Source of the DNA: Ooceraea biroi
Lineage: Eukaryota; Arthropoda; Insecta; Hymenoptera; Formicidae
Direction of reading: 5' to 3'
Assembly (NCBI RefSeq): GCF_003672135.1
Contig: NC_039507.1
Coordinates: forward strand, 4,975,624-5,039,623
DNA: 64,000 nucleotides
Below, piece after piece: positions 11,855 through 23,300 of the stretch. Position 1 is the first letter of the stretch, and each line of letters opens with the position of its first letter. Below the pieces are notes generated by a model. That model made no database searches, had not been told where the DNA came from, and saw nothing but the letters and a program-made list of their open reading frames with translations. The position numbers and the translations under genes are program-made.

Positions 11855-13191
11855 ATTTTTTAAAGGAAACAAAATTAATTATCCAGTAATAACTATATAC
11901 AACGGCACCATCTTTCAACTGACTTGCTAGTTGAGTCATGAAGACTCCAAGAGGAAAACTAATTTTTGAATTCTGCATACTCCGCAATTGAGCACGTTTG
12001 CCACGAGCAGGTAGTTCGCAGCCGAACTTTGACAAGTTAACTCACTTATGTGCGCAGTCTTCCACGATATACTCCAAACGGCATAGTAATACGTGTGCTT
12101 GAAGTATGATAGGAAGTGCTACAAATTTTCGAGTAAGTCTTTCGATGAATCCAATCCCCGAAGTTCCCACTTAAGCGGAGAGCCCGAGTTCGGCACTTAT
12201 CACTTCGCACGTTGTTCGGAAACGTATTTCTCATTGCAGAATAGCTTCCAGCGTTGGCATAGTAACGCTATATTACCATGATGCTTTATTTATAATAATA
12301 AAAAACCTTAACATTACAATCATGATAATGATAACCTGCGGAAGACATTTTTATATTAGAAAGGTGAAAAAAGTTCGAAATCTTCTCACGGTGCATACTT
12401 TGAGAATTGAACAAATGCAGGCACGCAGGAAAACTGCTGCGTATAGGCCGTACTTGATATGCAAAGCTGATATTGGTGCGTTAAAAAAGTGTATATCTTT
12501 GTTCGACGCTTTCGTGGAAACTTTATATGTGATAAATCTGCCCAGGGACAGCGAAAGGTACAACTGCCGCAGCGTGAATATATGGTGCGATAATTTTGAC
12601 CTGTATAAATCTTCGCTTTAGATCTGAGGCATTCGCGTTATCTCGACTGGAAGTTATTAACACACACCGATGCGTATACAGTTTACGAGCCATCCACAAC
12701 AGACTCGACTGGTCTTTGTAGGTTTCGTTCAAGTCAATGCGCGTGTGTATGTGTATATATTGGGAGATTGAAGTGCTTTTATTACGGTGCGCTACTGTTT
12801 CCCAATGGAATTGATACTGAGAAGTACTCTGGTTCCAACCGAACTGGACCAGTGGAAAAATTCAAATATTACTCGTTACGTACGTGATATCTCTGCAATC
12901 TTCCGCAAATTCCTTTTCACAAAACACGAATGTACGATCCGACACACAATCCCATACAAATCGTTCCAATTTTTAATCTGACACTATCTTGTGTACTGAT
13001 AACAAAACTCAGCATGTGCTATATAAAAAAACTCGAAAAACTTGATCACTTCTGACACTTCTATACAGGTATAGATTTTTTAAATTGATATTCGTCGAGA
13101 TTGGATTTGTCAAAGATGTGAACACAATCATTGTGTCAATGAAAATCATTTTAAATTATATTATAATATATTATAAATTATATTATATTAA
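11855..13191. other. Tip of right palindrome arm
   Basis: Mirror of 10496-11823. It would be the upstream intron, or the upstream flank, of the KChIP-like exon at 14322. I find no earlier KChIP exon here. The 99-codon frame at 12322-12621 has no recognisable domain and is frame-broken in the mirror copy. Confidence 0.55.
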
Positions 13192-14131
13192 CCCGTAACT
13201 GGTATAGTCACTTTTTTGGTACGTAGTTGGTATGGTGGGGTCATATAGACCCCAGTAAAACCTTTAAATATTTTCTATCCAAATGATAGATATAAACACG
13301 AACAGTTTGGGATATATTTGTCAGTTTATTTATGACTTAGAAATAATAATTAAATCAACATATAGTCACATAAACTTTAAAATAAAAAAGAAATTGCACA
13401 AATTGGTACATACATATATCAAAAAATAAACTTTTCTTTATATACCTATTTATCGCCGTTACTTGCGACTAACTAAATCATAATAATAAAAATATAACAT
13501 TAAGGTTACAACAAAGTAAAAAATAAAAAAGAAACAGTTTTAAATAGAAATAATTAGTAGCAGGTGGGATAGCACTCCATTTGAACCGATTCTTACCAAA
13601 ATAATTAGCAATTCTTTTTTTGATTACTTCTTTGTTACTTAAAACAACATTCTCCATAATTGATTCGTTTTCGCTCTTCTCTTGTTCCGATCTGCTATCA
13701 TGACCACTTACATAGTCCGGATTAAAGTCTGATTGTGAGTCATTGTCACTAAAATCACTTTCCTCTTGTTCTTCAAAAAATATCGTTTGCTCAAGATAGG
13801 ATGTATTTTCTACACATTCCTCAGAACGTAAGTTATCAATTATAATCTTTTTTCTCAATTGATATGCCATTATTAGTGGAAGGAGAAACTATTCACTATA
13901 ACGAAAATGCAACGTAATTAGTATGGTGGGGTCACAGAGACCCCACACTGGAGAAAAAGTTTGACAGACACATTATACTTACATCGGAAGACATAAGCTC
14001 TTTACAAGACACTCAGTACACAATACTCGAAAGGTACTGGAACGTATAAAGCGCTACAGCAGATATTCTCGGAATTATAACGAAAATTAAAATTCCTGGG
14101 GTCGTGCAGACCCCACCATACCAGTTACGGG
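13192..14131 (-). mobile_element. piggyBac-like remnant, copy in B' (940 bp)
   Basis: Flanked by TTAA at 13188-13191 and 14132-14135, with cccgtaactggtat terminal inverted repeats. It inserted 190 bp upstream of the KChIP-like exon, in the intron, in antisense to that gene. It carries only an N-terminal transposase fragment. It is the same insertion as 9551-10491, seen in the other palindrome arm. Confidence 0.85.
13478..13870 (-). pseudogene. N-terminal piece of piggyBac transposase, copy in B'
   Basis: 130 codons, the same protein as at 9812-10204: acidic N-terminal region, then GKNRFKWS, then a non-homologous Phe/Leu-rich tail. The DDD catalytic core is missing, so no transposase activity is expected. 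Being intronic and antisense to the host gene, it is unlikely to be expressed as a host protein. Confidence 0.75.
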
Positions 14132-14321
14132 TTAAGTTATATTATATAAATATTATATTATCTTCCAGTATGCACATACATAGCCATAATAACTAATGTA
14201 TGCATACCGATATTTTTTCATTTCTGTATAATTGCAACTTCAATAAAAATAAGTATTAAATATATAAAATATATTTACATTTATATGAAAAAATAATAAA
14301 ATTTTGTTTCTTTTTGTGCAG

Positions 14322-17300
14322 CCAATACAAGCCAGTACGCGCATTACGTTTTTAATACTTTGGACCAGGATCACAGCGGGCTTCTCAGTTTTGAGGTAAG
14401 TTTATACACACTGCACGTATAAGATTTAACAATTTTCTAAAGAAATTTCATTCTGATCATTGTAAGGGACACTGTACTGTATATAATTGATTTTTACGAA
14501 CTTGCAAATCTCATGGTTTTGCAACGCAAAGTAACGTTTAACTCTCTTTTCTGCATAGTTTAGCTTTTTGTTTGTCTCTCAGGTTCGTTTGCGTTTAGCA
14601 TATTACTTTGAGAGTTGTTAGCATGCATAAAATCACTATCAATCTTGCACTCTATATCTATGTTTTCAAATCATATTATAATGCACAAAGATGTGTGTCT
14701 TATTTATACATTTCGTAAAACGCACGTTATAAAAATTGCAAAATATTATTTACAGTTTCAAGCGTTTATAATATAAATTTTATAATATATACATATATAA
14801 TGTAACTGAAAATTAATAAAATAACACCTAATTCTAAATAAATATCGTCAAGTTTAAATTGTCGTGCCGAAAAGCACACGCTCTGCTGGTTTTAATTTCA
14901 AAATTTAAGTAATACAACATCAATTTCACTCCGTTATTTAATCTTTGTTTAATTCCTTTTATTGATAAAATTTCACTATGACTATATATATTTTCATCAC
15001 GTTCCATTACGTTATTCACATTCAAACACATGCAATTAAAAGCCTAACGTCATATTCAAGCGAGCGTGTGTTGCGGACTAAACTAATTAGGCGTAACGCG
15101 TACATCCAACGTGTATTTAATTAAGTTTACCGAGCGACAGTTCGATCATTCGCCACTACTCGACTCGAGTGCTAAAGTCAATTTGCGGGCGAACGCGATG
15201 GTGACCTGTCGAAGATAGCTAGCTCCTGAAGAATAAAGAGGGAAAAGTCGTGGCAGGATAATTACCTGATAATGCAATTCTCTTCCATGTTATCGAAGTG
15301 GAATTGTGTATAATTGGCATCGTCGTGCCTCTACCTCCGTGATGGATTAGATTCACGTGTGAATCCATCCATTTCCTTTTCTTCTGCATGCGCGATAGCG
15401 TTCTCGCATTAATTCCTGATATTAAGTTACACTTAATTAAGTTATCCCACCGGGATCTCCGCTGGTGGGCGTGTTTTCTATTCACCGACACGTGACAAAC
15501 TTTCGGCCCAGTTTGCATCAGTGTCGCAGGACACTAACGATGAAAAGTTAGTGCGATTATATTTAAGCACTGCACACGAGTTGCTATCGCGTGCGCTTTG
15601 ATCTCGGACTAATTTTCACGTCGACGGCGGAATTACAATAGAACGGAGCATAAATTCCTCAGGCGTATCTCGCATAGAGACGTGTGCACATATGCTGCTA
15701 CTTGTATTCTAATAAGTACATTGATCGGATAAGAAATCAATCAACAAAGCTACCCTTCGTGCAGAATATAATATTTTTTAATATACGCATACAGAGAAAG
15801 GGAGAGAGGGAAATCAGAAAGAAAAAAAATTTACTTTTAAAATTCTAATATAATAATACACCTATGCATACCTTTTTTTATAAAATAAATTTTTCAAAAT
15901 AAATGCGTTGTGCATCGCTAATGCAAAAATTTCCTTGTTGTTGATTCGAAGAATGAGGGCTTCTTTATCTTCGCCTCATGACACGTACATCATCTTTCTT
16001 TCATTCCCTCAATTCTATTTATAATACCGCATACGAAGTGGCTACTACAACATCAATCGCATTACATGTTCACTTCGGGATCTGCAAGCGCGCCAGAGAG
16101 GGATTACTATTCCTTCTTTCTCAAGATAATGCTTTACTCGAGTGCATTCGCTCTCGACACGTGGCCAACAGGACTCCTCCATCTTCGAGGTTCCTTCAGC
16201 TCCCTCGTATTCTTTTCTCCCGGCCACTTATCACTCTTAGGTGACAACGGAGAATCCGGTGACCGTGAGACTTAATCGCATTACTATCGAGAAATGCACG
16301 CGCAGCATCTTCGCCGATAGAATTCTCGTTGGTGAAAACTGCTCTGCCAAATCCTCTAGTCCGCCTCTGAAACCGTCGATGATCCTTTCAAATCCGACCT
16401 CAATGATATGATATTATCCTTAGCATTCATGCGAAATGGCCTGTTATGTTTCACGTGTATTTACTAGATATTTGAATCCGAAGTCAGTCTCTATTGCCAT
16501 TAAATATAACTGAGTGTTTCAAAATTACATACGTTAATTCCTGAGAGTACGGGCTTAATGAAATTTATAAGGGCATATCGCGCGATAATAAACCAACTGC
16601 AGCTGTTGCAAACCAACGCCAGAAAGAGATTTGCCTTCCAGAAGCTTGGATATTTTATGTTGGAGCAGCGAGCACTCTTTTGCTAGGAAATTTCTTGCTC
16701 TCGCGCCACGAACAATCACAGCAACTAGAAATTCTCTGTTTTTTGCCCAGGTGCGTGGCTTCAATCGTTTATGTGACCAGCCATGTGGCATGCTGAAACA
16801 GAAATCATAAACTGCAACGACGACAAAAATTATCCGGACTACAACGTTGCGCGCGACGTGGTGAGAAAAAAGCATTGTGCGCCGTTAGCGTTATAAAAAA
16901 AAAAGATACGTGCGTTGTGACTAAATCTGTTTCATGTGGACGGGCAGGAGAGCGAGCGTCACCGGAACTTTTAATTAACTGTGATATTATTTCTCACAAA
17001 GCTCTCTTTTCTTTTTTAATATAACTCTGCGACGAACCTTTCCATTGTCCCCCTTATTTCCCGGCGTTGCAACATCCCCCGCGGATATAGCGGCACTTTA
17101 ATCAGCTGATCCTCGTGGAAATTAAAAAAACTAATTGCGATTCAGTTTTACGAATGCATTTACATATTTCGTAAAAGAAGCAATATCGTCGGCGTGGTCG
17201 CTCACTGAGTGTAAATGACGTTTTATCCATCATAATGTATATCATTTACGTGTGCTAATAAGCCCGTGTACCATGATAAATGACCAGCGATGGAATTGTA

Positions 17301-20300
17301 ATTTCAAATGGAAATATCGGAAGTTCTAGATCAAAAGAAGTCTTGAAGAAAAACACATTATGCGAACGTGATGAGCTTTATTTGTTTTTTTTTTTACTTT
17401 CTTTGTAACGAGAAAATATTTCTGCATTCCGTGAAAGATACTCGAATAACTATCGAACATAATTACATTTAAATTCATTAATATAAAAATTGAAGAACGA
17501 TATAATAAAAACATATAATATTCACCGATTACTTTTCTAGTTCATAATCTGAAAGCACTGATTTTATGCGAGCGAAATGGGATAGGGTAATAAAGACTGC
17601 TATCGGAAATCTCTATACCGTATCCCCAAGAAACCCATATCACATGACAAGCATGCGAAACATGATGCAGCACCTGTGTGCGTGGATCAATTTAATTACA
17701 CAGTAGTGGGAAATTGAGCGGTGAGTGAAAATGGAAGAATAGTCTACAAATGGTTTCGTAAATTACGACACAATCAAAAACATGCAGTTTACTCGAATGG
17801 CATACCGTGTCAATTTACACTTCGAAAACAAGAAATTTTATTTCCCTAAGTTTTTTGTAAATTTAAAAACCGTTTTTTTAAGTAATTAACTGATTCTAAC
17901 ATTAAGGAAACCTCACTAATGGAATAAATGTTTTTGCAGAATTTATTCTTTTAATCGGCTTCATTTCTTAGCATATTGTGGGTGGTGATTTTCAATGCTT
18001 GTAAAGCAGATCTCCTTCTAGTTAAGCATCATCTAATTAAGAGTTTATCTCCGTCAAGTAAAATTTAACGTCCGATATTCTATAGAGATACGGCTATGTA
18101 ATAGTAATTCATTATCTAGTCTTTGAACAATAGAATTTTGTCTTCGTGGAAATTGTAAACCTTAACGACGCTACCTTCGTCAGATCATGATGTCAGATTC
18201 GTTAAACACATAATTAAATTGTTATCAAATTTCAATATCCACCAAAACCTTCTCTAACTTAATTAACATCTGCGAATATTTTTGTGACAATGCAGAAACA
18301 AATCGTGTTATCATTTAAATTGTTTAATTGTTTAATCGACATTTATACTTATATTATTAATTAAAATAAATAATAATTTAAACCAATGCAATATTGACAA
18401 AAATATTTTATATAAACGATTATTATTCAAGTGCTACAAATATATGTAATAATACCTAAAACTTTTAAATATTACAAAGCATAAACTATAAGCATTGGAA
18501 AACCTGACTATTTATTATTTATTATTATTTTATGATCAGAATATTGCACTATTTTTCATAGCGATTTGTTTTTTATAGATATATCGGTTTTCATCAGAAC
18601 TGATGAAGATTTGTTAAATGTATTTTGCAATGCACTGAATCTTACAAAGACAGATATAACATTGAAATCTTGTAAATTTTTAGGAATTACAAATTTTTTC
18701 TGGGTAATAAATGCCTTTTAACAAACATTAATTAAACATTAATTAAATTTGATAATGATCATTGAAGTATTGTATTCTTTGAATACGTTTTGCTTATTAT
18801 TCGTAATCCTCGAATAATTGAGTACAATCCTGCTTCCTTTCAACATAATCAGAGTGACCTAGATCAATAATCGGTATTTATTCGGATGTTTCACTGTTTG
18901 CTGGTAGGACTGGTTCAACCAATTACAAATAGTCAGCATATATTTGTGAACTTTGATTTCCCGCGTCGATGTTGTAATGCTTACTCTCATATTGAACATA
19001 TGACTCGTTTGCGTTGCCATATACAGGGTGGGGCAATAACTATTACCACCTTAAATATTTTCTAATTTATAAGGTCCAGAGGAAAATTTATGTAATCAAA
19101 ATTATACGCTACGAAGGGGGCTAACATGTGGCGATAATAATTTTTGTCCTGGTGGAGGCGCTTCGAAGATATCAAGGTCACCTTCATTTTTTTTAATGAG
19201 TTCGGTATGTTTTTTTTCCATAATTTCATAGAGGAGCTTAAAACAAGTACGGAACTCATAACACAAAATTATTGAACAAGATTAAATGTAAATGAAAATG
19301 ATAAAAAAATACATTTTTTTTAATGAAACTATGTTATTTTATTACGTGACGTTTTATCTCTTATTTTATTATTAATGTTTATAAAAGGTGTTCGAAGTGA
19401 TGGCCATTACTATCAATACAACACTGGATTCTTCTGATCACTGATTGGCTTGCTCTTCTAATAACGTCGGGAGCTATTGACGCACAGGCTTCAATGATCC
19501 GTTGTCGCATGATTTGAGGCGTAGTTGGTTCTTCTTTGTAGACCATGTCTTTTAGGGTTCCCCATAAAAAGAAATCCAGTGGTGTTAAGTCTGGTGAACG
19601 AGCTAGCCACCCTACAGGACCTCCACGTCCAATCCAGCGATTTGCAAATTTTTCATTAAGTTTATTTCTCGCAACTAATAAAAAATGAGCAGGGCATCCA
19701 TCATGCTGGTACCACATTGTTCGTCGTATGATTAAAGGCAGGTCTTCTAATAAATGAACCAAGTTATGCTCTAGAAAATTGGCGTAGCTGTTACCATTTA
19801 GATGTCCGTCGATAAAATAAGGACCAATAATTTTGTTATCTATGATACCACACCATACATTCAAAGACCATTGTCTCTGGTGTTCAATCTGCCGCAGCCA
19901 ATGAGGATTTTCCACTGCTCAGAAATGCATATTATGTAAATTAACATTCCCGTGATTAGTAAATGTTGCCTCATCAGTAAATAACACTGTATCAAAAAAT
20001 GAGTCATTGATTCAAATCTGTTGTTGAGCCCATTGGCAAAATTCAACACGATTTACAAAGTCCATTCCATGTAATGCTTGGTGAAGGCTGAGGTGATATG
20101 GATGGAATTTGTTAATGATGCAAGATGCGGAGTACGCTTCTCCGATTAATACCAGATTCTCGTTCAATTTGTCGCGAACTAATGTGCGGATTTTGAGCCA
20201 CCATTGTGAGAACTCTAATTTCATTCCCTTCATTAGTTTTTCGCTTTTCACGCTCACTTTTACGTGTATTTAAGCTACCGGTTTGTCTAAGTTTATCACA

Positions 20301-23300
20301 CACATTTTTAAATGTTCGACGCGAAGGCTGAGTGCGATTAGGATATCGTTCAGCGTATAAATTTTGTGCTCTCACTGAATTTTTTTGACATTCTCCATAA
20401 ATGAGATCATTCTCCATCATGTCGACTTGTTCTTCAAATGAATACATCTTGCACGATTGACTTATCTATCGATACTATTTTTTATGTTTATCTTATCCTG
20501 TGAACTTATTAAGATGGCCTTCAAAGGGTCTTTGTTTTCATTGAAATAAGTTTACGTCACTATTTATTTTCATCGATGTATCCGTTTGAAGAACAAGTTG
20601 ATCCTCATTTATGAGGAATGTCAAAATCAAAACATTCCGACAAAACATACTAATAAAGCGTCATTTCGTACATCTTTTAAACGTAAATTTCATTTAATAT
20701 AAAAATGTATTTTTTATCGTTTTCATTTACATTTAATTTTGTTCAATAATTTTGTGTCATGAGTTCCGTACTTGTTTTAAGCTCCTCTATAAAATTATGG
20801 AAAAAAACATACCGAACCTATTAAAAAAAATGAAGGTGGCCTTGATATTTTCGAAGCGCCTCCACCAGGACAAAAATTATTATCGCCATATGTTAGCCCC
20901 CTTCGTAGCGTATAATTTTGATTACATAAATTTTCCTCTGGACCTTATAAATTAGAAGATATTTAAGGTGGTAATAGTTATTGCCCCACCCTGTATATAA
21001 ACCGATATATTAATTACTCATGTCTTTGAGCAAAAATATTATTCGTAATACTTATAAAATCATCAGACAAAACATCTCTGAGAAGATACAACAGTAAAAT
21101 AATTTATAAGTCCAAAAACCAAGAATTAAAGTTGGTATTTTAAAAATATTTTCGATAAGAAATGAAAGATTTCACAAGTCACGGTAAGTGTGTAAACATG
21201 TAAAACGATACGAAGCGTGAAGCTGTGGATTTCGGTTGTAAGTAAGATTAAGTGACGTCAAGTATGATATATGCCAGGGTTTAGACCTTCTAGGAGAATC
21301 CATATAAGAATTTGGCGATTTTCTGCACCCCTCAAACCGCGCGCGGTCTCTCTTCCGCTTCAGCCGAAGACGGTAGCTCATATTTCATAGCTCAATTTTT
21401 GCTTACATCAAAAAGCATATTAGAGACACGCGTACTTACTGGGGACGACAATCTTACTATAAGCTAACAATTCTTGTGAAAATTTTCTTAATGATATTTC
21501 TGTAAAGTATCATCATGTTTACATTACAATCATTAATTATTTATTATTGATTAATATTATACAAGCGTTTTCACAAATCAATTTGTATAGATTATTTTAT
21601 TTACTTAAATTTAAATTTTTTATATACATTGTTATTAAATAAATTAGTAATATATTTTAATACAATTATATTAATGTGGTCTGTGTCATATTATATTTAA
21701 CATATGATCAAAATAATCTCGTTTTTAACGTTATTTTATAATCTCTAAATTATTTTATTATTTTTATTACAATTTATAACAATTTATTAGAATATGTAGA
21801 ATGTTTCTTTCTCAAAACTCGTTTTATATTTTTTTATTTACCATATTTTATATTCTTGCGTATTTTATAACATTATAATACGTCAGAGGTATTATTAATG
21901 CACGAAAATAATTACGGAAAATAATTACACGTTTTTCGCTATTTTAGCTCTACATAAAATATTTTTTACCTCCTGTTTCTATTCTAACTTAACTGCATAT
22001 TCTATTAACTTAACACGACTTAACGTCTACAACCATTTTATTCCGTTTCATTTCATCTCGTTGACATTATTTTATTCTTCATAGCCGCTTAATACAATTT
22101 GCTGAACTAACAGCTTCAGGGAACGTCCATTTTGATCTCAGAGACGCTATTAACCGCCCAAACCTACAACAAAATGAACTATTCTAGTCTTCTAATCTCA
22201 AGAATAATATTTTTTATTTTAGTAACCAATATTCCTCTCATTCTCAAAGTTTATCATTCTATTTTGTTTCTAAAACTTACTCAATGAGGGAAGAAACAAA
22301 AATGAACACATCATATTTATCTCTCTTTAAAATCTTTCTTGCTGATAAAATGTATATTTTTATACACAATGCAATTTATCGTAAATTTATTATAATTTAT
22401 ATTGTCGATTATTGTATGTCGAAAACTTGTACAAAAAGTGCAAATATTAAACTTGCTGATATCAATATTGCCTAATTTGCTTGTGCTCATACTATTGCAT
22501 CATGTTTCATTTTATTGAAGTCAAAGTCTACTAAGAGCAATTAACAAAGTAGCTCTCTGAAAGCGTCCATTCGGAAGAGCCTTGAGAGCTTACTGCGAAC
22601 GGAATTTCGTTGAACGCATAACGTAGCCAAGGATAAAACCTTATTGTGAAAGTAATTAAAATTTTATTAGGTAATTCTGTATTTACGGAAAAAGTGCTTT
22701 CTTTTTTGGACGTAGCAAGATGGAGATAAAAGTAATTCGCCCTCGATAATTCTAGTTCGCCCTTCTTCTACTACTTCTATCCATTTTTCTTGGACGAGCG
22801 AGCAATTAAAATTTGACATGGGGAATTGATCGTCGAATAATCACGAGCAAAAGCACCAGCCTCGTGCTCGCTGTTGCAATACATCTTATAAACGCTTCTC
22901 GCAAAGGCCACTCTGAAACGTTATCATGAATGTGGCGCTGATGCATTTCTCTCTTTATGCCAGGCAGAGAGATCTGAGTTAATACAATAAGTGACACAAT
23001 GTGAAAACGGGACCGCAGCTCCATTCCAGCTTACTATTACCGTTCTCAAAATTCCATATGAATTTCCATAGTAATTGTTACACCAGAAATGGACGTATCG
23101 CCGCCAGTTATATGGGTTTAGCTATGCGTTTCTGATATATAATACATATTCTGATATTCATATTCCATGTAATGCAAATTCGCGGTATCACCCTCACACG
23201 CGTGCATATTAATACCAAGCAGGATTCCTGCACTGTTACTTAGTTGCTGGCATAATTGATCTCCTATGAGACGATGCGTAACACGCTGTCACCATTATTT

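Larger units (their letters stand above)
3100..20620. repeat. Large palindrome (arms about 3100-11823 and 11855-20620)
   Basis: Everything from the A/A' turn to 11823 is repeated as its reverse complement from 11855 to about 20620. Paired landmarks are the piggyBac ends (9551 with 14131, 10491 with 13192), the KChIP exon (9289-9362 with 14322-14395) and the mariner outer ends (4697 with 19024). The unpaired loop is about 31 nt (11824-11854). The right arm passes into unique DNA after 20620, while the left arm turns back into copy A. The three copies of A alternate +, -, +, which is the order a polymerase would give on going back and forth over one molecule. Confidence 0.95.
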
